A model generated the notes under the pieces. It was not told where the DNA came from, did not search any database, and saw only the letters and a list, made by a program, of their open reading frames with translations. From positions 186,001 to 250,000 of the forward strand of contig NZ_MRDM01000020.1 in the NCBI RefSeq assembly GCF_002008165.1: a stretch of 64,000 nt of DNA, written 5' to 3'. Source of the stretch: Rhizobium laguerreae (GTDB lineage Bacteria; Pseudomonadota; Alphaproteobacteria; Rhizobiales; Rhizobiaceae). Below are positions 52,039-59,674 of this stretch, in pieces. Position numbers and translations under genes: made by a program. Numbering within the stretch: the stretch's first letter is position 1; each line of letters opens with the position of its first letter.

Positions 52039-53748
52039 TTATGGCATGCGTTTGATTGATTGAATCGGCATCGAATGCGGACCGTCCTTGCCGTCGGCGC
52101 CTTGCAGCAGCCGCTTGTCAGGATCGATATCGGGAATGGCGGCGATCAGCGCCGTCGTATAGGGATGCTTCGGCCGCGCGAAGACTTCTTCGGAGCGGCC
52201 TTCCTCGACGATCTCGCCGCGATACATCACGACAACGCGTTCGCAGAGATTGCGGACGATTGCGAGATCATGGGCGATGAAGATCAGCGTGAGGTTCATC
52301 TTCGCCGTGAGATCGCGGAAGAGCTCGATGATCTGCGCCTGGATGGTGACGTCGAGGGCCGCCACGCATTCGTCGGCGATGATCAGCTTCGGATCGACGG
52401 CAAGGGCTCGGGCGATGCCGGCGCGCTGGCACTGGCCGCCGCTCATGCTGCGCGGTTTGCGGCCGGCGAATTCGCGTTCGAGGCCGACGAGATCGAGCAG
52501 TTCGCCGATTCGAACAGGGATATCGCCCCTGGCGACCTTGCCCTGCACCTTCAGCACCTCGGCCAGCATCTGCCCGATCGTCAGTCTCGGATTGAGCGCA
52601 TTGTATGGGTCCTGGAAGACCATCGCCGTCTCGCGCCTGAGCTTTGCCAGGCCAGCGTTTTTCTGCAGCGCCAGATCGACGCCGTCGAAGGTGACGTGAC
52701 CCGAGGAAAGCGGGGTGAGGCCGAGCACGGCGCGGGCAAGCGTGCTCTTGCCGCTGCCGGATTCGCCGACGATGCCGACCGTCTCGCCCGGCATGATCTG
52801 CAGGCTGACGCCGGCAACGGCGCTGACCGTCTTCGCACCGCCCCTGAGCAGGGCGCCGCCGGCTCTGAAGCGCACATGGAGATCATCGATTTCGAGCAAC
52901 GGTCTCGCCGGGTTTCTGGCTTCGGCAAGCTCGGGCAACGGCGCTGATGTCGCGCCCGGTATGGAAGGGTGGCTGTTGATCAAGTTGATCGTATAGGGAT
53001 GCTGCGGCCGCGCCAGGATCGTCCGCTTCGGCCCCTCTTCGAGTAGTTTGCCGCCGCGCAGCACGGCAATACGGTCGCAAGTCTGGGCAACGATACCGAG
53101 ATCGTGGGTGATCAGAATGATCGACAGGCCACGCCGATCGCGAATGTCAATCAACAGCCGCAGGATCTGCGCCTGGATAGTCACATCGAGCGCCGTCGTA
53201 GGCTCGTCGGCGATCAGGATCTTCGGATTGCAGGACAGCGCCACGCCGATCATCGCCCGCTGCCGCATGCCGCCGGAAAATTCGTGTGGGTAGCTATCGT
53301 ATTGGCGCGCGGGATCGGGAAAACCCACCTGCGCCAGGATTTCCGTCGCCGCGGTGCGGGCCTCGCGGGCGCCGAGGCCCTGATGATAGCGGATGCCCTC
53401 GGCGATCTGATCGCCGATCCGCATGACAGGGTCAAGATGGCTGGTCGGGTTCTGGAAGATCATGCCGATCTCGCCGCCGCGCACTTTCAGCATCTCGCCA
53501 TCATCGATCCGCATGAGGTCACGCCCTTCGAGCAGCACGCTACCGCTTTCGATCTTCAGCAGCGAGGAGGGCAGCAGGCGCACCAGGGAACGGCAGAACA
53601 GGCTCTTGCCCGAGCCGCTCTCGCCGACAAGACCGAGGATCTCACCCCTGCCGAGGTCGAGCGAGACCGCATCGAGCAGCATGCGCGGGCCGGAATCGAC
53701 ATGCGCCCTGACGGTGAGATCACGGACGGACAACACGGAGCCGCTCAT
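52039..53748 (-). CDS. Fused DppD-DppF ABC ATPase
   Basis: 569 residues carrying two oligopeptide-type ATPases in one chain. Domain 1: GESGSGKSLFCR, FSGGMRQRAMIGVAL, IADEPTTALDVTIQ. Domain 2: GESGSGKSTLARA, MSGGQCQRAGIARAL, and a Walker B reading LIIADECVAALDVTIQ, where DEP is replaced by DEC. The catalytic Asp-Glu remain. The fusion removes one subunit compared with the separate ATPases at 16407-18406. The start codon overlaps the DppC-type permease stop. Confidence 0.92.
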   Translation of the reverse strand: MSGSVLSVRDLTVRAHVDSGPRMLLDAVSLDLGRGEILGLVGESGSGKSLFCRSLVRLLPSSLLKIESGSVLLEGRDLMRIDDGEMLKVRGGEIGMIFQNPTSHLDPVMRIGDQIAEGIRYHQGLGAREARTAATEILAQVGFPDPARQYDSYPHEFSGGMRQRAMIGVALSCNPKILIADEPTTALDVTIQAQILRLLIDIRDRRGLSIILITHDLGIVAQTCDRIAVLRGGKLLEEGPKRTILARPQHPYTINLINSHPSIPGATSAPLPELAEARNPARPLLEIDDLHVRFRAGGALLRGGAKTVSAVAGVSLQIMPGETVGIVGESGSGKSTLARAVLGLTPLSSGHVTFDGVDLALQKNAGLAKLRRETAMVFQDPYNALNPRLTIGQMLAEVLKVQGKVARGDIPVRIGELLDLVGLEREFAGRKPRSMSGGQCQRAGIARALAVDPKLIIADECVAALDVTIQAQIIELFRDLTAKMNLTLIFIAHDLAIVRNLCERVVVMYRGEIVEEGRSEEVFARPKHPYTTALIAAIPDIDPDKRLLQGADGKDGPHSMPIQSIKRMP

Positions 53749-54596
53749 TCGTGCACCCCCAGCAGTTCGCCGAGCGCGTCGCCCAGCATGCTGAAACCGA
53801 AGGCGAGGCAAACGATGGAGAGGCCGGGAAACAAAGTGATCCACCATGCCGTGGTGATGAAGCTCTGTCCTTCCGCGACCATGACGCCCCATTCGGCGAT
53901 CGGTGGCTGGACGCCGAGGCCGAGATAGCTGACGGCGGCGCCGCTGAGCAGCACCAGCGTCGCATCGGACATCGAAAAGACGATCGAGCCGGCGATCGCG
54001 TTCGGCAGCAGGTGGCGGAACATGATGCGCGGGCGGCTGAAGCCGAGGCTGACGGCGGCAACGGCGTAGTCGCTGCCTTTCAGCACCAGCATCTGCGCCC
54101 GGATCAACCGCGCATAGGAAACCCAGCCGACCAGCGCCATGGCGATGTAGAAGCTGCCGAGGCCCGGGCCGAGGATCGCGATGATCGACAGCATCAGCAC
54201 CAGGAAGGGGAAGGCGAGGATGATATCGACAAGACGCATGAACAGCGCATCGACGATCCCGCCGAAAAAGCCGGCGATCGTGCCGACCGTCGTGCCGATC
54301 ACGAAGGGGAAGATGACGCCGATCAGCGCCATCTGCAGGTCGAGGCGAGCGCCCCAGATGACGCGGGAGAGGATATCGCGGCCGAAATTGTCGGTGCCGA
54401 AGGGATGTAACAGCGAAGGCGCCTGCAGGCGCACCTCGGCATTCTGCATGATCGGGTCGTAAGGCGCGACGATGGGCGCACCGATCGCCAGCAGGACGAA
54501 GAACAGCAGCAGGCCGGCACTGAACACAAGCATCGGCCGCTGGCCGAAGAACCGGCGCCAGCCGGGGGAGGCGGGGGTGATCGCCTCGATGCTCAT
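53745..54596 (-). CDS. Dpp/Opp-type permease (DppC type)
   Basis: 283 residues. LLHPFGTDNFGRDILSRVIWGARLDL is the DppC hallmark and the docking loop is VAAVSLGFSRPRIMFRHLLPN. ATGA overlaps join it to both neighbours, so all membrane and ATPase subunits are translationally linked. Confidence 0.92.
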   Translation of the reverse strand: MSIEAITPASPGWRRFFGQRPMLVFSAGLLLFFVLLAIGAPIVAPYDPIMQNAEVRLQAPSLLHPFGTDNFGRDILSRVIWGARLDLQMALIGVIFPFVIGTTVGTIAGFFGGIVDALFMRLVDIILAFPFLVLMLSIIAILGPGLGSFYIAMALVGWVSYARLIRAQMLVLKGSDYAVAAVSLGFSRPRIMFRHLLPNAIAGSIVFSMSDATLVLLSGAAVSYLGLGVQPPIAEWGVMVAEGQSFITTAWWITLFPGLSIVCLAFGFSMLGDALGELLGVHE

Positions 54597-55531
54597 AGCT
54601 TCACTCTCGGATCGACGGCGACGGTGACGATGTCGGCGATGAAGTTGATGAGCACGGTGGCGCAGGCAAAGACCATGGCGACGCCCTGCACCACCATGTA
54701 GTCGCGTGAGAAGATCGCCCTGACGAGCAGCTGCCCCATTCCGGGCAGCGCAAAGACGCTCTCGACCACCACCGTGCCGCCGATCAGCCAGCCGATGTTA
54801 ACGGCAAGCAGATTGATGGTCGGCACAAGCGAATTCGGCAGGACATGCCGCCAGAAGACGATTCCCTCCGGCATGCCGCGGGCTCGCGCCGCCGTCGCGA
54901 CATCCGACTTCAGCTGCTCGATCATCGCCGCCCGCAGGCTGCGCGTCAGCACGGTCGAGAGCGACAGCGCCACCGTCAGGCTCGGCAGCACGAGATGCGA
55001 CAGCTTTTCGCCGATCGTCGCACCATAGCCCGAAACCGGCAGCATACCGAGTTCAACGCTGAAGAGGATGATCAGCATCAACCCCAGCCAGAAGGGCGGA
55101 AAACCGATGCCGAAGGTCGAGACGATGCGCACCGCATGATCCGGCGCCCGGCCGGCATTGCGCGCGGCGATCGCCGACATCGGCACCGCGATCAGGACCG
55201 AAAGCACGACGCTGGAGACGACGAGTGCAAGCGTCGGCTCGATACGAGTGACGATCAGCTTCAGCACGTCGATCTTGTAGAGGATCGACTTGCCCATCTC
55301 GCCGTTGGCAAGGTTCTTGAGGAAATAGACATATTGCAGCCACATCGGCTGGTCGAGGCCGTATTGCGCGTGGATGCTGGCCAGTGCTGCCGGCGTCGCG
55401 CGCGTCCCGAGGATGTTGCGTGCGGGATCACCGGGGATCAACCGGACCAGAATGAAGGTGATGACGCTGATGCCGAAGATCACGGGCAGGAACTGCAGCG
55501 GTCGCGTCAGAACGAATTTATAGCGATGCAT
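54593..55531 (-). CDS. Dpp/Opp-type permease (DppB type)
   Basis: 312 residues: the leader FVLTRPLQFLPVIFGISVITFILVRLIPGDPARNILG, then YGLDQPMWLQYVYFLKNLANGEMG and the docking loop TAARARGMPEGIVFWRHVLPN. It follows the hydrolase gene by about 50 bases in the same direction, linking the importer to that enzyme. Confidence 0.92.
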   Translation of the reverse strand: MHRYKFVLTRPLQFLPVIFGISVITFILVRLIPGDPARNILGTRATPAALASIHAQYGLDQPMWLQYVYFLKNLANGEMGKSILYKIDVLKLIVTRIEPTLALVVSSVVLSVLIAVPMSAIAARNAGRAPDHAVRIVSTFGIGFPPFWLGLMLIILFSVELGMLPVSGYGATIGEKLSHLVLPSLTVALSLSTVLTRSLRAAMIEQLKSDVATAARARGMPEGIVFWRHVLPNSLVPTINLLAVNIGWLIGGTVVVESVFALPGMGQLLVRAIFSRDYMVVQGVAMVFACATVLINFIADIVTVAVDPRVKL

Positions 55532-55582
55532 GACGGCGATCGCCCCTTTGTCTTCGTCTGGTTCGGTCCGCTTCCTGTTGCA

Positions 55583-56473
55583 TCAGCCTGCCTCGTGCCG
55601 GGTGAGAAAATCGAGAAGCGCCGGATAATAATCCTGCGGGTTCTCATAGAACGGCATGTGGCTGGCATTGGCAAATACCTTCAGCTCGGCATCCGGCAGC
55701 GCAAGCTTCATCCTGAGCGCACAGGCCGGCGTCAGCTCGTCATGCTCTCCCGTCGTGATGAGCACCGGCAGCGTCAGCCGCGGCAGGTCGGGGATGCGGT
55801 TCCAGTCCTTGAGGTTGCCGATATAGAGAAACTCGTTCGGCCCCTGCATCGTCTCATAGGGCGCCATGTTCCAATCGTCGAGCGAGCGGCGCACCGGCGC
55901 CGGCCATTCCGGCAGGCGGCAGACATGGCGATAGTTGAGGATGGTGACGGCGGCGAGATATTCCGGATGATTGTAGGTGCCCTGCGCCTCGTGCTTTTGC
56001 ATCATTGAGACGGTTTCCGGACCGAGTGCCGCGCGCAGCCGTTCCAGTTCCGAGATCAGATGCGGCATGTCGGCGACGGTATCTTCGAGGATCAGCGTCT
56101 TCAAGTTCTCAGGATAGGTCAGCGCATATTCGATCGCCAGCCACCCGCCCCAGGAATGGCCGAGCATGTGGACCTTGCCGAGCCCCAGCGCCTTGCGCAC
56201 CGTCTCCGTCTCCTCGACATAACGGCCGATCGTCCAGAGCGTGAGATCGTCCGGCCGGTCGGAGGCACCGGTGCCGAGTTGATCGAAGGCGATAACGCGA
56301 TAGCCCTTGTCCATGAGACAGGAATGCGCCTCGCGCAGGTAATCGCAGGGCAGACCCGGCCCGCCGTTCAGGCAGAAAACTGTCTCGATGCCGGTCCCGA
56401 AACTATAGGCAACGACGCGATTGCCATCGACATCGATCTCGAATCGCTCGTCCGGCCGTATTTCACGCCACAT
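55583..56473 (-). CDS. Proline-iminopeptidase-like alpha/beta hydrolase (first copy)
   Basis: 296 residues from the ATG at 56473, preceded by GGAG at good spacing. The oxyanion motif is LNGGPGLP and the nucleophile elbow GHSWGGW gives S107; D245 (GEHDELTP) and H272 (NASHMPF) complete the triad. The GGPG / G-x-SWGG combination is that of prolyl aminopeptidases (Pip). It is the promoter-proximal gene of the Dpp importer operon and diverges from the LuxR-solo gene across 130 bases. Release of an N-terminal residue from an imported peptide or cleavage of a related amide is the likely job. Confidence 0.88.
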   Translation of the reverse strand: MWREIRPDERFEIDVDGNRVVAYSFGTGIETVFCLNGGPGLPCDYLREAHSCLMDKGYRVIAFDQLGTGASDRPDDLTLWTIGRYVEETETVRKALGLGKVHMLGHSWGGWLAIEYALTYPENLKTLILEDTVADMPHLISELERLRAALGPETVSMMQKHEAQGTYNHPEYLAAVTILNYRHVCRLPEWPAPVRRSLDDWNMAPYETMQGPNEFLYIGNLKDWNRIPDLPRLTLPVLITTGEHDELTPACALRMKLALPDAELKVFANASHMPFYENPQDYYPALLDFLTRHEAG

Positions 56474-56603
56474 TGATCGCTCCGGCAGAAGATTTCGCTT
56501 GCTCAATATTTGGGCACGGCTAAATTTTTACCTTAAACCGCATTCAGTGCCAGCTATAAGAAGTGATAGGGTGGGCCGCGATGCCGATCCCCGGGAGCAG
56601 CCC
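56474..56603. promoter_or_regulatory. Divergent regulatory region of the LuxR-solo locus
   Basis: This 130-bp AT-richer gap should contain promoters for the Pip-Dpp operon and the LuxR gene. GGCAC (56513-56517) and GTGCC (56547-56551) flank an imperfect 22-bp dyad at 56518-56539 (GGCTAAA and TTAAACC arms, five of seven pairs). It could be a binding site for the LuxR protein, though it does not match the classical lux box. Confidence 0.35.
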
Positions 56604-57416
56604 ATGCTTGACGACCCCATTCTTGACGACATCGGAACGATCCGACGGCAGTTTACGGCGCACGAAACGCTGGACGGCCGGATCGACCAGGCCTTCGAGG
56701 CGATGAAGCAGATCGGTTTCGAGGCGCTGATCTACGACTATACGCCGGTGCCTTACGATCTCGACGGCGCGATCATGATACCATCGCTGCTGAAGCTGCG
56801 GAATATTTCAGACGATATGCACGACTACTGGTTCAATCGCGGCTATTTCCGTATCGATCCGGTGCAGCAGGTGGCGCTGCGAACCTCCGCACCTTTCTTC
56901 TGGAACTACGACCCGGACGCTGACACGCTGATCAACCGTTTCATGAACGACGACACGGCGCCGGTGACGCGCTATTTAAGCGAACGCGATATGTCGACCG
57001 GCGTCACCGTCCCGGTTCACATGCCACGCGGCGACTATGCGACAATCACCGGCATCCGCTTCGGCCGGAACAAAGATTTCGAACGGCACGCACTGCGCTA
57101 TATCGCCGACTTCAACCTGCTTGCCCATGTTTTCCATGAGACCGCCTATTCGCTTTTCGACACGCGGGCGAAGAGCGTCGGCACGGTCCGCCTGACCGAG
57201 CGGGAACGTGAATGCCTGCGCCATTCGGCGGAAGGCTACTCCGCCAAGGAAATTTCCCGCATCATCGACCGTTCCGTACCGACTGTCGTGATGCATCTGA
57301 ACGCCGCGACAAAGAAACTCGGCGCCCGCAACCGCACCCAGGCCGTGGTGCGCGCCACCCACTACCGCCTGCTCGAAGACCGGCCGACCCATAATTGGCC
57401 ACCCTATAACTTGTGA
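56604..57416 (+). CDS. LuxR solo of the plant-responsive (OryR/PipR) type
   Basis: 270 residues with GGGAG before the ATG. Residues 1-180 form an autoinducer-binding domain and the C terminus a GerE/LuxR helix-turn-helix (LTERERECLRHSAEGYSAKEIS). Aligning the conserved D85-P86 with TraR D70-P71 puts M72 and W76 at TraR positions 57 and 61, and W100 at 85, with a constant offset of 15. Trp57-to-Met and Tyr61-to-Trp are the hallmark of LuxR solos in plant-associated bacteria, which sense plant compounds rather than acyl-homoserine lactones. No luxI gene is in the window. Two Pip-like hydrolase genes flank it, as pip flanks oryR, xccR and pipR. Confidence 0.9.
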   Translation: MLDDPILDDIGTIRRQFTAHETLDGRIDQAFEAMKQIGFEALIYDYTPVPYDLDGAIMIPSLLKLRNISDDMHDYWFNRGYFRIDPVQQVALRTSAPFFWNYDPDADTLINRFMNDDTAPVTRYLSERDMSTGVTVPVHMPRGDYATITGIRFGRNKDFERHALRYIADFNLLAHVFHETAYSLFDTRAKSVGTVRLTERERECLRHSAEGYSAKEISRIIDRSVPTVVMHLNAATKKLGARNRTQAVVRATHYRLLEDRPTHNWPPYNL

Positions 57417-57441
57417 TAGCTGCCTTGGCCGCCGCCGCCGC

Positions 57442-57461
57442 GTTATGATTTTTTTCATGAC
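57442..57461. promoter_or_regulatory. 20-bp imperfect dyad before the second Pip-like gene
   Basis: GTTATGATTTTTTTCATGAC has arms GTTATGA and TCATGAC matching at six of seven positions, the length of a lux box. It ends only eight bases before the ATG at 57470, which would suit repression or a translational effect more than activation. Its T run after the LuxR stop could alternatively be part of a weak terminator. Confidence 0.3.
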
Positions 57462-57469
57462 GCCGAGAG

Positions 57470-58384
57470 ATGGAGATGCCGGTGGGCGAAGTCACGACCA
57501 ACGAAGCCTATTTGCCCTTCCTCGATTGTCGCACCTGGTATCGCGTCACCGGCTCGCTGGAGAGCGGCAAGCTGCCCCTCGTCGTCGCCCATGGCGGGCC
57601 TGGCTGCACCCATGATTATGTCAATTCCTTCAAGGACATCGCCGCCCTCGACGGCCGTCCGGTCATCCATTACGACCAGCTCGGCAACGGCAACTCCACC
57701 CGCCTTCCGCAAAAAGGCCCGGATTTCTGGACGGTCGGCCTGTTCCTCGAGGAGCTGGACGCGCTGCTTTCCCATCTCGGCATTAGGGATCGTTACGCCT
57801 TCCTCGGCCAGTCCTGGGGCGGCATGCTCGGCGCCGAACATGCGGTGCGCCGACCGCAAGGCCTGAAGGCGCTTGTCATCGCCAACTCGCCGGCCAACAT
57901 GCATACCTGGGTTTCGGAGGCGAACCGGCTGAGGCAGGAACTGCCGAAGGAGGTACAGGACACGCTGCTGAAGCATGAGCTGGCGGGAAGCCTCACCGAT
58001 CCGGAATATATCGCCGCCTCGCGCGTCTTCTATGACCGCCATGTCTGCCGGGTGGTGCCGTGGCCGCCTGAAGTGGCGCGGACCTTTGCGATCATGGACG
58101 AGGACAACACCGTCTACCGCAACATGAACGGCCCGACCGAATTTCACGTCATCGGTACAATGAAGGACTGGACGATCGAGAACAGGCTGGACCGCATCGA
58201 AGCCCCGACGCTGCTGATCTCGGGAAAATACGACGAGGCGACGCCCCTGGTGGTAAGGCCTTATCTCGAGCGCGTTCCCGGCTGCGAATGGGTGCTCTTC
58301 GAAAATTCCAGCCACATGCCGCATGTCGAGGAAAAGCAGCTTTGCCTGGCGACCGTTTCCGGTTTCCTGTCCCGGCACGATTGA
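57470..58384 (+). CDS. Proline-iminopeptidase-like alpha/beta hydrolase (second copy)
   Basis: 304 residues (an alternative ATG lies two codons downstream). Oxyanion motif AHGGPGCTHDY, nucleophile elbow LGQSWGGML with S115, then D255 (GKYDEATP) and H282 (NSSHMPH). It is the same family as the divergent copy at 55583 but clearly diverged from it, so the two probably cleave different substrates. It lies 53 bases after the LuxR-solo gene in the same direction and may be cotranscribed or controlled by it. Confidence 0.88.
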   Translation: MEMPVGEVTTNEAYLPFLDCRTWYRVTGSLESGKLPLVVAHGGPGCTHDYVNSFKDIAALDGRPVIHYDQLGNGNSTRLPQKGPDFWTVGLFLEELDALLSHLGIRDRYAFLGQSWGGMLGAEHAVRRPQGLKALVIANSPANMHTWVSEANRLRQELPKEVQDTLLKHELAGSLTDPEYIAASRVFYDRHVCRVVPWPPEVARTFAIMDEDNTVYRNMNGPTEFHVIGTMKDWTIENRLDRIEAPTLLISGKYDEATPLVVRPYLERVPGCEWVLFENSSHMPHVEEKQLCLATVSGFLSRHD

Positions 58385-58396
58385 GGAAGGGTTCGC

Positions 58397-59308
58397 CTAT
58401 CCGCGGACCAGCCATTTCTTGGCGACACGGCAGGCCATCGTATAGGCCGGATCGAAGACGTTGCCGACGTCATAGCGCACGACCTGGCCGAGCAGATGGC
58501 TGGCCGCCGTCCTGTCCAGGCGATAATCCGCCGCCAGCCAGTTCAACATTTCGCTGGTCGCGTGCTGGAGCGCCTGATCGAGGGGTCGGGCGTTGCCGAT
58601 GGTGAAGATGTCTTCGGCCGTTTCTCCGCGCGGCCAGACCAGTCCGGCCTGCTTTTCCACCGTCAGCCGCACCGTGACCTCGAACGTCGTCTCGACGCCG
58701 GTTCCGACGATCTCGCCATCCCCTTGCACGGCATGGCAATCGCCCAGAAAGAATAGGGCGCCGGGGGCCGCTACAGGCAAGCGGACCGTGGTGCCGGGGC
58801 CGAACAGCCGATAATCCATGTTGCCGCCATATTCGCCGCTGGTCGCGGTCGATATCGCCTGGCCGAGGCTGGGCGCCACGCCGAAACAGCCGATCATCGG
58901 GTCGAGAGGCAGAACGAAATTTTCAAGACCTGCAACCGGTTGGGAAAGCCGGACTGTCAGGGCTTCGCGGTCGATCGCCCAGATGGCGATATCGCGCGGC
59001 GGCAGGTCGCGAACCGCCTCGGGATCGACCACATTGGCGGCGACGACGCTGCGGGTAAAACCCGTGTCCCTGGTCGGGATCATGCTGATGATCTCGACCT
59101 TCAGCGCATCCCCGGGCTCAGCCCCTTCCACGAAGATCGGGCCGTTCGTGGGATTGGGGCCGGATGCCCGCTTGATGCCGCTCTTGTCATGCCCGGCGGC
59201 GTCGAGCGTCTCAGTGACCACGGTGTCGCCGTCGGCGATGTGCAAGGCCAGCGGAAGAGAGCCGATGACATTGTGAAAGCTCGTCGGAATGAAGCGGTGA
59301 ATGGTCAT
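58397..59308 (-). CDS. Acetamidase/formamidase family protein
   Basis: 303 residues, FmdA/AmdA family: VEGAEPGDALKVEIISMIPTRDTG, DPMIGCFGVAP, GEYGGNMDYR, FLGDCHAVQGDGEI are characteristic beta-rich segments that hold the zinc-dependent amidase site. It hydrolyses short amides to acid and ammonia. It converges on the second Pip-like gene, 12 bases away, within the LuxR-solo locus. Its presence suggests that the solute handled here contains an amide bond not cut by the peptidases. Confidence 0.88.
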   Translation of the reverse strand: MTIHRFIPTSFHNVIGSLPLALHIADGDTVVTETLDAAGHDKSGIKRASGPNPTNGPIFVEGAEPGDALKVEIISMIPTRDTGFTRSVVAANVVDPEAVRDLPPRDIAIWAIDREALTVRLSQPVAGLENFVLPLDPMIGCFGVAPSLGQAISTATSGEYGGNMDYRLFGPGTTVRLPVAAPGALFFLGDCHAVQGDGEIVGTGVETTFEVTVRLTVEKQAGLVWPRGETAEDIFTIGNARPLDQALQHATSEMLNWLAADYRLDRTAASHLLGQVVRYDVGNVFDPAYTMACRVAKKWLVRG

Positions 59309-59674
59309 GAAATACAGCTCTCGCTCGTTTTGAATGTATGAGCCTACGGCTGGAGCGCCGGGCCGAGAGAGTTGCAGACTAGATCAGAGATTGCCTGCAA
59401 TGCCAATATCCGCGCGGCACCACGCGAAACCGGCAGCCGACGGCGGGTTGTCGAAGGGGTGGCACGAGGGGCGTCGTTGTGATCGCGGCAACCGCATAGG
59501 GGAATGCATCACTCGTATCCACCCTGGTGGGGTCGACTCTTGCCGCAGCCCTCGAAGGGGTTTCGGCCACGCGTTTTGCACAGGAAAGATCATTCAGGCA
59601 ATGGTCGAAACGCGATACCATAACCACGACCTTGGCCGCCTCGACCACCTTCCTTTCAAACCGATAGGCAGATC
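59309..59674. other. 366-bp divergent gap, no gene seen
   Basis: The gap separates the acetamidase gene from the divergent SerC-SerA-like fusion and must hold both promoters. Short open frames exist on both strands but lack ribosome sites and domain-like sequence. I see no strong palindrome or promoter consensus. Confidence 0.4.
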
